Notes: a model not told the origin generated them from the letters alone. Positions 33,112 to 40,756 are shown, counted from the first letter of the stretch. The stretch is DNA of 42,332 nt from WYZ-LMO6 sp964509845 (GCA_964509845.1 CAZDZG010000005.1:1-42332), one strand, 5' to 3'. Program-made: numbers and translations.

Positions 33112-33821
33112 CCCCTGACCCCCCTCAGCTTCCTCTCCCTAATCTCCCTGAGCTCCGGCACGCTCCGGCACACCTCCCTATACTCGCACCTCTCGCAGTC
33201 CAGGGAGACCTCCTCCACCATCTTCCCTATCGCCCCCGCTATCTTCTGGGCCTTTTCCCCCAGCCCCCAGAGCTCCCTCACCCCCTCCGGGGAGGTGGAG
33301 AAGACCACCTCCACCGAGGAGACCGGAAAGGCGGAGCGGAAGGCCCGCCGGAGGGCTTCCCCCAGTAGGGAGAAGGAGAGGCCCCTCTCCACCGCCTCCA
33401 CGCTCACCCTGCTCCAGATCCTCCCCTGGGAGGGGAGGCTCCTCACCATGTAGCCCCTCAGCCTGAGCCTGAAGGGAACCAGGCTAAGCCTCCTGTACTC
33501 CTCCTCCCCGATCTCCCCGGACTCCACCAGGCACAGCTGGGCGAAGGGCACCTCCCCCCTGAGCCCAGGCAGGTCCTCCCCGATCAGGCTTATCTCCCCG
33601 TCCCTCACCAGCCCAGGGGTCTCCGTGAGGAGGACGGAGGCGAAGGAGGGGAGCTCGGGATGGCCCAGCTCCACCCAGGCCTCCTCCTTCAGGACCAGCT
33701 GGGGCTCCTCCCCCTCGAAGCCCGAGGGATCCGAGGGGGCCAGCCTCCTTACCCTCCCCTCCCTCCTCCCCCTCTCCAGGAACTCCCTCAGGAACCTCAG
33801 CTCCTCATCGAAGGCTCTCAT
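33108..33821 (-). CDS. short acetyl-CoA synthase (CdhC/AcsB)-like protein
   Basis: 237 aa, not a standard family member. The stretch from about 130 to 190 (WSRVSVEAVERG, then GEALRRAFRSAFP and VEVVFSTSP) follows the pattern of the region just before the A-cluster in acetyl-CoA synthase beta subunits. It is followed by C209, C212 and C218 (CxxCx5C), where the synthase has CxxCx8C. The remaining A-cluster ligands and the whole C-terminal domain are absent. The similarity is by eye and moderate; it could be a different Fe-S protein. Overlaps its neighbours by 17 and 4 nt. Confidence 0.5.
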   Translation of the reverse strand: MRAFDEELRFLREFLERGRREGRVRRLAPSDPSGFEGEEPQLVLKEEAWVELGHPELPSFASVLLTETPGLVRDGEISLIGEDLPGLRGEVPFAQLCLVESGEIGEEEYRRLSLVPFRLRLRGYMVRSLPSQGRIWSRVSVEAVERGLSFSLLGEALRRAFRSAFPVSSVEVVFSTSPEGVRELWGLGEKAQKIAGAIGKMVEEVSLDCERCEYREVCRSVPELREIRERKLRGVRG

Positions 33822-34587
33822 TTGTCCTTTCCCGGGCGAACAGGCAGGCGCCGTACGCTCCCGCCAGGATGGGATCGAGGGGGAACCTCTTGATCCCCCT
33901 GCCCAGCTGCTCCTCCAGGGCCCTGAGGAAGCTCTCCAGCCTGCTCACCCCTCCCGTGGCCAACACCTCCCCCCTCACCCCCACCCTTCTGACGATGGAA
34001 GCCACCCTTCCCGCTACGGCCCTGATCAGGGCGGCGGCCACATCCCGGACCTCCTCGCCCTCGTTGAGGAGGGCCACCACCTCGCTTTCCGCGAAGACCG
34101 CGCACTGGGAGGTGATGGAGAGGGGGCGGGTGGAACCCGCCACCACCTCATCCCACCTGTCCATCTCCACCCCCAGCACCTCCCCCATCATCTCCAGGAA
34201 GCTCCCCGCCCCCGCCGCGCACCTGTCGTTGGTCCCGTAGTCAAGCACCCTCCCCCCCTCCACCGCGACCACCCTGGTGGTCTGGGCCCCCACCTCCACC
34301 ACCGTTCCCACCCCGGGAACCAGCGAGCTGGCCCTCGCCAAGCAGAGGAGGACGGGCCTCTCCTCCCTCACGAAGCCCACCCCCTTCAGTCTCTCCCCCG
34401 TCCCCACGCAGTACGCCACCTCCTCCCACCTCCTTCCCGCCTTCCTCAGGGCCTCGGAGAAAGCCCGCTCCGCCGACTCGGCAGCCCTGGGTCCCGTTTC
34501 CGTCACCGCTTCCCCCACCACCGAGCCATCCTCCATCAGCAGGGCCTTCACCCTGGCGCTTCCCACGTCCAGTCCTCCCACCAGCAT
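33805..34587 (-). CDS. BcrA/BadF/HgdC-type activator paralogue with degenerate ATP motif
   Basis: 260 aa ASKHA-fold protein. The [4Fe-4S] Cys that bridge the dimer are kept: C123 in NDRCAAGAGSF and C162 in ITSQCAVFAESE. The phosphate motif DIGGQD of active members is changed to EVGAQT (98-103), and the CGGVAKN segment to TGGVSRL. It follows the intact activator with a 1-nt overlap (TGATG), so the two may form a BcrA/BcrD-like heterodimer in which one subunit hydrolyses ATP. It contains one copy of a 59-bp perfect repeat shared with its partner. Confidence 0.8.
   Translation of the reverse strand: MLVGGLDVGSARVKALLMEDGSVVGEAVTETGPRAAESAERAFSEALRKAGRRWEEVAYCVGTGERLKGVGFVREERPVLLCLARASSLVPGVGTVVEVGAQTTRVVAVEGGRVLDYGTNDRCAAGAGSFLEMMGEVLGVEMDRWDEVVAGSTRPLSITSQCAVFAESEVVALLNEGEEVRDVAAALIRAVAGRVASIVRRVGVRGEVLATGGVSRLESFLRALEEQLGRGIKRFPLDPILAGAYGACLFARERTNESLR
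34397..34455. repeat. 59-bp perfect direct repeat, copy 1 (in second activator gene)
   Basis: Identical to 35176-35234, offset 779 nt. It encodes residues around EALRKAGRRWEEVAYCVGTG in both paralogues, while flanking sequence has diverged at both DNA and protein level. Confidence 0.9.
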
Positions 34588-35366
34588 CACGACCTCCCCC
34601 TCACCCTCTCCCAGGCGAAGAGGGCTGCACCCAGGGCCCCCACCAGCTGGGGATCGAACTCCGGCCTCACCAGCGGGACTTCCAGCCCCTCCTGCAGGTA
34701 CCTGACCACCCCCTCGTTCTTGGCCACCCCACCGCAGAGGACCACCTCCCTCTCCACCCCCACCCTGGAGGCCAGGGCTTTCACCCTGCTGGCCATGGCC
34801 TGGTTGATCCCCGCCGCCACCTCCTCCACCCCGGCTCCCTCCGCCAGGTAGGAGAGCACCTCCGACCTGGCGTATACCGTGCACAGGTTGGTGATGGGAA
34901 CGGGCTTCGCGGAGGAGAGCCTCCCCAGCTCCTCCACCCCCACTCCAAGGGTTCTGGCCATCAGCTCCAGGAACCTGCCCGTTCCCGCCGCGCATTTGTC
35001 GTTCATGACGAAGTTCACCAGCCTTCCCTTCCCGTCCACCCTGATCACCTTGCAGTCCTGCCCCCCTATGTCGATCACCGTCCTGGCCGAGGGCACGAGC
35101 CAGTGGGCCCCCTTTCCATGACAGGAGAGCTCCGAGACGTTCTCCTGGGCGAAGGGAATCCTAACCCTCCCGTATCCCGTCCCCACGCAGTACGCCACCT
35201 CCTCCCACCTCCTTCCCGCCTTCCTCAGGGCCTCCTCCATCACCTCCTTGGCCGAGAGCTCTGGCCTCGGCCTCACCCTCCTGACCTCCCCGGCGAGGAC
35301 GACCCCGTCCTCCAGCAGGAGGGCCTTGGCGGTAAGGGAGCCCACGTCGCAGCCAGCCACCAGCAT
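34587..35366 (-). CDS. 2-hydroxyacyl-CoA dehydratase/benzoyl-CoA reductase activator ATPase
   Basis: 259 aa. DVGSLTAKALL (phosphate 1), DIGGQDCK (99-106, phosphate 2), NDKCAAGTGRFLE (C125) and ITNLCTVYARSE (C162) are the full signature of HgdC/BcrA/BadF proteins: a homo- or heterodimer that uses ATP to push one electron from a shared [4Fe-4S] cluster to a dehydratase or reductase. It lies 1 nt after the first dehydratase-like subunit and 1 nt into the second activator, the usual neighbourhood. Confidence 0.92.
   Translation of the reverse strand: MLVAGCDVGSLTAKALLLEDGVVLAGEVRRVRPRPELSAKEVMEEALRKAGRRWEEVAYCVGTGYGRVRIPFAQENVSELSCHGKGAHWLVPSARTVIDIGGQDCKVIRVDGKGRLVNFVMNDKCAAGTGRFLELMARTLGVGVEELGRLSSAKPVPITNLCTVYARSEVLSYLAEGAGVEEVAAGINQAMASRVKALASRVGVEREVVLCGGVAKNEGVVRYLQEGLEVPLVRPEFDPQLVGALGAALFAWERVRGRS
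35176..35234. repeat. 59-bp perfect direct repeat, copy 2 (in first activator gene)
   Basis: Second copy of the repeat at 34397-34455; see that entry. Same reading frame and orientation in both genes. Confidence 0.9.
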
Positions 35367-35367
35367 G

Positions 35368-36741
35368 CTAACCCAGTCCCATCGTCTGGTTGAACTCCAG
35401 GATCCTGCGCTTGATCTCGGAGACCGGGGCCACCCTGAAATCCCAGCAGTCGGCCTCCAGCCTCAGGCAGGGGAGGCCCGTTTCCCTCTGCAGGGCCCTG
35501 ATGAAGGCCTGGAAGCCCCCCCAGGTGTTCTTGCAGGCGGGATGGCCCGCGAACACGAAGCAGTCCCCTCCCCACTGCTCCACGCACCACAGGTAGTCCT
35601 CGACCCATTGCTCGGGAAAATCCACCGGCCCCCTCTGCTGCCTGGTCATGGGGTAGCTCCAGCACCTCTGCGCCAGGCCCCTCAGCATGCTTTCCCTGGA
35701 GGAGGTGTCGATGGGCCTCTCCGCCTGGAAGAGGGTGAGGATGTCCACCACGTAGCTCATGCCGTTCTCCTCCAGCCAGAACCAGAACTCCAGGCTGGGG
35801 GAGTAGAAGCCCGTGTAGACCCAGATCTGCCTGATGCGCTCCTCCGGCTTGGGACCCACCCTCCTCCTCAGCCTCTCCCTGGAGGCCTCCAGCACCGCCT
35901 CGAAGACCCTGGTCCCCTCCGGCCTCCCCACGGAGCTGAACTTCACCGCCTGGAGGAAGACGTTGAAGGAGCTGTGGACGGGGTTGGGGCGGGCCCTCTT
36001 CAGGTCGTTTATCTCCAGGTAGATCCTCCTGCACCTCTCGCTCTCCTCCACCACCTCCCTCAGCCTCTCCTCCTCCAGCCTTTTGCCCGAGAGCTCCTCC
36101 AGCCTCCTCACCTGGTGGGCGTACTCCTTCACGTAGTACTCGAAGGCCCTTTCCCCGTGGTAGGTGGGGCAGTCTATCCCCAGGTAGGGGATCCCCAGGC
36201 GGACGGCCATGTACTCGTACAGCTTGGAGTTGGCATCGCAGCTCCCCGGGGCCGCGGTCACCACCAGGTCGGGTCGGAGGCCCAGCCCCTTCAGGATGGC
36301 CCCGCAGGCCACCCTCTGGGAGGTGCACATGGTCTCCAGCAGGCCCTCCTCCACGCTCCAGTCGAAGTAGACGTGGGGATCCTCCAGGAAGATGGTGGCG
36401 AAGGAGGTGAGCACCTCAGGAACCAGGGGGACCAGGTCCAGGGCGTGGAAGATCTCGGGGGCGGTGTTGAAGCTGGAGAGCACCACCTTCTTCCCCTCCT
36501 CCTTCGCCCTCCTCAGCATGCCCAGGTACCAGGAGGACCACCTGGCCACCTCCAGCGCCACCCTCCTGACGGAGGGATCGGAGAGGAAGAGGTTCCTGAG
36601 GGCCTCCGCCTGATAGGGAACGGCCGAGATCAGGTCCTCCAGCTCCCCCTCCGTGATGTCCTCAGGGATGGAGGAGGCCAGGGAGAGGAGGTTGAAGAGC
36701 CTATCCTCCAGCGGCAGCTCCCTAGCCTCCACCCCTACCAC
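35368..36741 (-). CDS. HgdB/BcrB-type dehydratase or reductase subunit 1
   Basis: 457 aa, 2-hydroxyglutaryl-CoA dehydratase D-component family (PF06050 type). Recognisable segments are LSSFNTAPEIFHALDLVPLV near the N-terminus, TMCTSQRVACGAI, TAAPGSCDANS, and a C-terminal FAGHPACKNTWGG, whose Cys are candidate Fe-S ligands. The family includes dehydratases, benzoyl-CoA reductases and double-cubane proteins; the substrate cannot be read. It overlaps the small Cys protein gene by 20 nt. Longer than subunit 2 and with fewer Cys, so the two are probably different subunits of one complex. Confidence 0.88.
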   Translation of the reverse strand: MVGVEARELPLEDRLFNLLSLASSIPEDITEGELEDLISAVPYQAEALRNLFLSDPSVRRVALEVARWSSWYLGMLRRAKEEGKKVVLSSFNTAPEIFHALDLVPLVPEVLTSFATIFLEDPHVYFDWSVEEGLLETMCTSQRVACGAILKGLGLRPDLVVTAAPGSCDANSKLYEYMAVRLGIPYLGIDCPTYHGERAFEYYVKEYAHQVRRLEELSGKRLEEERLREVVEESERCRRIYLEINDLKRARPNPVHSSFNVFLQAVKFSSVGRPEGTRVFEAVLEASRERLRRRVGPKPEERIRQIWVYTGFYSPSLEFWFWLEENGMSYVVDILTLFQAERPIDTSSRESMLRGLAQRCWSYPMTRQQRGPVDFPEQWVEDYLWCVEQWGGDCFVFAGHPACKNTWGGFQAFIRALQRETGLPCLRLEADCWDFRVAPVSEIKRRILEFNQTMGLG

Positions 36742-37054
36742 CCCTTCCGGCCAGCTTCCTCACCTCCGCCTCCTCGAGCTTGGGGCGAAGGTAGACCGCG
36801 TATCCCCCCTGCGTCCTCTCCACCATCACCTTCCATCCCCCCCTCTCCCCCTCCTCCCTCTCCGACTGCCCCTTCACCACCCGGTGAAGCATCCCCTCCA
36901 CCTCCTCCACCAGCTCTTTGGGGATCCTGACCCTGAAGTCCGGACAGACCCTGAGGCCTGTGGGGTTCTCCTCGCTGTCCCTGAGCACGCACCTCACCTT
37001 CTCCCATCCCTTCCACTCCGCCCAGAAACAGTCCTCGCACCTGACGGGGCTCAT
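36722..37054 (-). CDS. Small four-Cys protein in the dehydratase-like cluster
   Basis: 110 aa, not recognised. C6, C9, C22 and C37 form a CxxC-x12-C-x14-C arrangement that could bind zinc or an Fe-S cluster; the rest is charged with a Gly/Arg-rich end (KLAGRGGRGGG). Its ATG overlaps the subunit 2 stop by 4 nt (ATGA) and its end overlaps subunit 1 by 20 nt, so it is clearly part of the operon. An assembly or electron-transfer role is inference. Confidence 0.72.
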   Translation of the reverse strand: MSPVRCEDCFWAEWKGWEKVRCVLRDSEENPTGLRVCPDFRVRIPKELVEEVEGMLHRVVKGQSEREEGERGGWKVMVERTQGGYAVYLRPKLEEAEVRKLAGRGGRGGG

Positions 37055-38175
37055 CTTCCCAGCCTCTCCAGGAAGGCCTGGATCCTGGTTCTGATCCTCC
37101 CCACCTCCGCCAGGGGGCCGTACTGCCTCTCCAGGATCAGGGTGGGCACCCCCTCCTCCTCCAGCCTGCGGGAGAAGAGGGAGTTGTCACCCCCGTGGGT
37201 GTCGCAGAACTTCATGTGCTCCAGGATCACTCCCTCCACCCTCCATTCTTTGATCAGCCTCCTCAAAAAGCTGAGCTTCCTCTCGAACTCCCCGTAGGTC
37301 CTGGCGCAGGGGACGTGGTAGTAGTACCTCCTCACCAGGGCCTCGAAGGGATCTCCCCCCTCCTCCACCAGATCCACGATGGACCTCATGCCGAAGCAGA
37401 GGGAGTCCGTGACCACCACTCCCCCCTGCCCCTCTATCACCCTGAAGAGTTCGGGATCGTCGTTCACGCTCCCCACCACCATGAGCCTGACCCCCCGGTA
37501 CTCCCTCCCCCTTTCTTCTATCTCCTCCAGGGCCTCCTCCAGCATCACGTTGTAGACCTCCCTCCTCATGGAGGTGCTGGCCACGTGCAGGGCCAGGGCC
37601 TCCTCCCCCGAAACCGGTGGAGCCTCCCTCTTCCTCTTCTCCGCCAGCTCCAGCAGCAGCCTCCTCCCCCTGTTATACTCCCTCACGGCCTCCCTCAGTT
37701 CCTCCTCCTCCAGTTTCTTCCCGAAGTGCTCCTCCAGGGCCCCGCAAAGGGAGGAGATCTCCCCCCGGTAGAACTCCAACCCGTGCTCCGTCAGCGTGTG
37801 GGGCACCCCGAAGTAGTAGAAGAAGGGGGGAAGATTGCCCGCGGCCTTCCAGCAGTCGTACATCCTCCTGACGTGGTCGCAGGTTCGGGAGATGACCGCC
37901 CCGTCCAGGAACCCATACTTTCCCTCCAGCACCAGCTGCAGGCAGCAGCGGGTGTAGCTGCAGTTCACGGGTCCGTACCAGGTGTCGGCCAGGGAAGTCC
38001 CGGAGCAGCCCGTCCCCCTTATCCTGAAGGGGAGCATGCCCAGGGCGTGGACGAGCTCCTCAGGGAAGTAGCTGCAGGTGTACCCTACCACCCTCCCCCC
38101 CTTCCCCTTCCACTCCTCCAGGTGCGGATTGGAGATCCCGGAGGAGAACCGGATCAGGTCCTCTAAGGTCCCCAC
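37051..38175 (-). CDS. HgdB/BcrC-type dehydratase or reductase subunit 2
   Basis: 374 aa, same family as subunit 1 but of the shorter, Cys-rich kind. GYTCSYFPEELVHALGMLPFRI is the family's N-terminal signature, followed by GTGCSGTS, VNCSYTRCC, SRTCDHVRRMYDCW and DSLCFGM. GTG start at 38175, first gene of the seven-gene cluster. CTTAAG at 38198-38203 lies about 26 nt upstream, consistent with leaderless transcription. Divergent from the saccharopine-dehydrogenase-like gene. Confidence 0.9.
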   Translation of the reverse strand: MGTLEDLIRFSSGISNPHLEEWKGKGGRVVGYTCSYFPEELVHALGMLPFRIRGTGCSGTSLADTWYGPVNCSYTRCCLQLVLEGKYGFLDGAVISRTCDHVRRMYDCWKAAGNLPPFFYYFGVPHTLTEHGLEFYRGEISSLCGALEEHFGKKLEEEELREAVREYNRGRRLLLELAEKRKREAPPVSGEEALALHVASTSMRREVYNVMLEEALEEIEERGREYRGVRLMVVGSVNDDPELFRVIEGQGGVVVTDSLCFGMRSIVDLVEEGGDPFEALVRRYYYHVPCARTYGEFERKLSFLRRLIKEWRVEGVILEHMKFCDTHGGDNSLFSRRLEEEGVPTLILERQYGPLAEVGRIRTRIQAFLERLGR

Positions 38176-38181
38176 TTTCGA

Positions 38182-38203
38182 TTTATTTCCCCCTATCCTT
38201 AAG
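38182..38203. promoter_or_regulatory. Divergent promoters for the dehydratase cluster and the oxidoreductase gene
   Basis: CTTAAG (38198-38203) is 25-26 nt before the GTG at 38175 on the minus strand. TTTATTT (38182-38188) would place a plus-strand start near 38211, just ahead of GGGAGGAG (38211-38218) and the ATG at 38227. The two elements are crossed, each lying closer to the other gene. Confidence 0.45.
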
Positions 38204-38226
38204 TTCTTTTGGGAGGAGATAAAGGG

Positions 38227-39420
38227 ATGAGCGGAAGGGTGGTGGTCCTCGGCGGCGGGGGGGTGGTGGGAAGAACCGCCGCGAAGGATCTGGCCAAGAG
38301 CGGGGTTTTCTCCGAGGTAGTGGTGGCCGACAGGGAGGTGGAGAGAGCGGAAAGGGAGCTCTCCGGCCTTCCGGGAGTTTCCTTCGTGAAGCTGGACGTG
38401 ACGGACCGAGAGGCCCTGAGGAGGGTGATGGCGGGGGCGGATGTGGTGCTCAACACCGTGGGCCCCTTCTACAAGTACGGCCCCCTCCTAACCAGGGAGG
38501 CCATCCACGCCGGGGTGAACTACGTGGACATCTGCGACGACTACGAGGCCACCCTGGAGCAGCTGAAGATGGACGAGGAGGCTAGGAGGAGGGGAGTCAC
38601 GGTCCTCACGGGGATGGGCTCCTCCCCTGGGGTGGCCAACGTGGTGGCCAAGTTCTGCTCCGACCTGCTGGACACCACGGAGGAGGTGCACATTTACCAC
38701 GTGCACGGGGGGGAGCCTTCGGAGGGCCCCGGGGTGATCTACCACCGCATCCACTACATGACGGGGGACATCCCCATGCTCAAGGACGGGAAGATGGTCT
38801 ACTTCAAGTTCTTCAGCAGGGAGGGGGAGGAGGAGATAGAGGAGGTGGACTTCTACGAGCCCATAGGGGTGGTGAAGGTTTATCCCTACCCCCATCCCGA
38901 GACCGTCACCCTCCCCCGCTACATACCTGGCCTGAAGAGGGTGACCAACAAGGGCACCGTGCTCCCCGAGGAGTATTACGAGCTCCTCCGGCAGGCCGTG
39001 AGGATGGGACTGGCCTCGGAGGAGCCCATAAGGGTGGGGGGAACCTCGGTGGCCCCCATCGACTTCCTGGTCTCCTTCATCCTCTCTAAGAGGAGGGAGT
39101 ACGCCAGCAGACTCCCCGAGCCCGTGGGCTGCCTGAAGATCGTGGTGAGGGGGAGGAAGGAAGGGAGGAGGCTGGAGTACCGCTTCGCCACGCCCTCCAG
39201 GGGGGCGGGCATGGGGGAGGGAACGGCCATCCCCGCCTCCGTGGGAACCCAGATGGTGGCCAGGGGGGAGATCGATCGGAAGGGGGTCTTCCCCCCCGAG
39301 GCCTGCGTGGATCCTATGAGCTTCTTCCAGGCCGTGAGGAGTAGAGAGGGAATGGGCGGGGTGAGGATCATCTTCGAGAGCGTGGATGAGGAGGGAAGAG
39401 TGAACAGGATACCCCTCTAG
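38227..39420 (+). CDS. saccharopine-dehydrogenase-like oxidoreductase
   Basis: 397 aa. The Rossmann motif VVVLGGGGVVGRTAAKDL at the N-terminus, the ADVVLNTVGPFYKYG segment and the VNYVDICDDY segment match the LYS9/saccharopine dehydrogenase NAD(P)-binding family (PF03435 type). The large C-terminal domain is of the carboxynorspermidine/saccharopine-dehydrogenase-like type, substrate unknown. The ATG at 38227 with GGGAGGAG 8 nt before is preferred to an in-frame start at 38209. The next gene, the RuBisCO-like protein, has its own TATA box. Confidence 0.85.
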   Translation: MSGRVVVLGGGGVVGRTAAKDLAKSGVFSEVVVADREVERAERELSGLPGVSFVKLDVTDREALRRVMAGADVVLNTVGPFYKYGPLLTREAIHAGVNYVDICDDYEATLEQLKMDEEARRRGVTVLTGMGSSPGVANVVAKFCSDLLDTTEEVHIYHVHGGEPSEGPGVIYHRIHYMTGDIPMLKDGKMVYFKFFSREGEEEIEEVDFYEPIGVVKVYPYPHPETVTLPRYIPGLKRVTNKGTVLPEEYYELLRQAVRMGLASEEPIRVGGTSVAPIDFLVSFILSKRREYASRLPEPVGCLKIVVRGRKEGRRLEYRFATPSRGAGMGEGTAIPASVGTQMVARGEIDRKGVFPPEACVDPMSFFQAVRSREGMGGVRIIFESVDEEGRVNRIPL

Positions 39421-39421
39421 G

Positions 39422-39429
39422 TTTTATAT
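39422..39429 (+). promoter_or_regulatory. TATA box for the RuBisCO-like protein gene
   Basis: TTTTATAT centred 25-26 nt before the ATG at 39451, just after the oxidoreductase stop codon; GGGAGAAGG lies between. Confidence 0.6.
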
Positions 39430-39450
39430 CCCCTCTCAAAAGGGAGAAGG

Positions 39451-40749
39451 ATGTTCAAGTGGAGGGAGGCCAGGTACGAGGATCTGGAAGCCCTCCCCGA
39501 GGCCCTTCCGGAAGGGGTGGATCCTGAGGAGTACGTGATCGCCACCTACTTCCTCTCCCTCCCCCCCGCCCTGGACGCCTGGGAGGTAGCCAGGGCGCTG
39601 GCCATAGAGCAGAGCACGGGCACCTGGGTGCCTGTTCCGGGGGAGACCCCCGAGGTTAGAAAAAAGCACGTGGCCAAAGCCGTGGGGGTCTACGAGCTTC
39701 CCTACTACGAGGTCCTCTCCCCCACAGAGACCAAGGAAAGGAACTACCTGGTGCAGATCGCCTTCCCCTGGGTGAACTTCGGGAGGCAGCTCCCCATGCT
39801 CCTCTCCACCGTGGCCGGCAACCTGATGTGCTGGGAGAAGATCAAGCTCCTGGACCTGCGCTTTCCCCGGAGCTTCACGGAGGGCTTCAAGGGACCCAAG
39901 TTCGGGATAGAGGGAGTAAGGAAGCTCCTGGGGGTGAAGGAGAGGCCCCTGATCAACAACATGATCAAGCCCTGCACCGGCTTCACCCCTGAGGTGGGGG
40001 CCAAACTGGCCTATGAGGCGGCGGTGGGGGGAGTGGATATGATAAAGGACGACGAGCTCCTGGCCAACCCCTCCTTCAACCCCATCGAGGAGAGGGTTCC
40101 CAGGTACATGGAGGCCCTGGATCGGGCGGACAGGGAGAAGGGGGAGAAGACCCTCTACACCGTCAACATCACGGACGAGGCCTCCAAGGTGCTGGAGAAC
40201 GCAGACAGGGCCCTGGAGCTGGGGGCCAATGCCCTCATGATCAACTACCTCACCGCCGGGATCTCCCTACTGAGGGAACTGGCGGAGGATCCGAGCATCA
40301 AGGTCCCCATCCTGGCCCACATGGACTTCTCGGGGACCATGTACGTCTCCCCCTACTCCGGCCTCTCCTCCTCCCTGCTGCTGGGCAAGCTGCCCAGGCT
40401 GGCCGGGGCGGACATCGTGGTGTACCCCGCCCCCTACGGCAAGGCCCCCTTCATGAAGGAGAGGTACGTAAGGGTGGCCCACCAGCTCACCTTTCCCTTC
40501 TATCACCTGAAACCCGCCTTCCCCATGCCCAGCGGGGGAATCACCCCCTCCATGGTACCCGAGGTGGTGGAGGACCTGGGCAGGGACATCGTGATAGGGA
40601 CGGGAGGGGGGATCCACGCCCACCCGCTGGGTCCCAGGGCGGGGGCCAGGGCCTTCAGGCTGGCGGTGGAGGCGGTGATGAGGGGAATAAGCCTGCAGGA
40701 GCTGGCCAAGGAGCACGAGGAGCTCAGGCTGGCCCTGCAGATGGGCTGA
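39451..40749 (+). CDS. RuBisCO-like protein (form IV type)
   Basis: 432 aa with both RuBisCO domains. Residues corresponding to spinach E60, T65, W66 (E53, T58, W59), N123 (N124), K175 (K173), the carbamylated Lys and metal acids K201/D203/E204 (K199, D201, E202), H294 (H290), K334 (K331), S379-G381 (S361-G363) and the GGG phosphate loop (385-387) are present. K177 is Cys175, R295 is Met291 and H327 is Tyr325. So the metal site is intact but RuBP phosphate/substrate handling is altered; carboxylase activity is unlikely. More likely an enolase-, isomerase- or decarboxylase-type reaction. Followed 7 bp later by an FGGY kinase. Confidence 0.88.
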   Translation: MFKWREARYEDLEALPEALPEGVDPEEYVIATYFLSLPPALDAWEVARALAIEQSTGTWVPVPGETPEVRKKHVAKAVGVYELPYYEVLSPTETKERNYLVQIAFPWVNFGRQLPMLLSTVAGNLMCWEKIKLLDLRFPRSFTEGFKGPKFGIEGVRKLLGVKERPLINNMIKPCTGFTPEVGAKLAYEAAVGGVDMIKDDELLANPSFNPIEERVPRYMEALDRADREKGEKTLYTVNITDEASKVLENADRALELGANALMINYLTAGISLLRELAEDPSIKVPILAHMDFSGTMYVSPYSGLSSSLLLGKLPRLAGADIVVYPAPYGKAPFMKERYVRVAHQLTFPFYHLKPAFPMPSGGITPSMVPEVVEDLGRDIVIGTGGGIHAHPLGPRAGARAFRLAVEAVMRGISLQELAKEHEELRLALQMG

Positions 40750-40756
40750 GGGTCGA

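Noticed and set aside
35368..38175. Double-cubane cluster protein (DCCP)
   Set aside because: DCCP is a single type of subunit with one reductase; here there are two unlike subunits and two activators, closer to the benzoyl-CoA reductase plan. Not excluded without modelling.
39451..40749. Annotation as a true CO2-fixing RuBisCO (form III)
   Set aside because: Residues matching K177, R295 and H327 are replaced, which argues against normal RuBP carboxylation despite the intact metal site.
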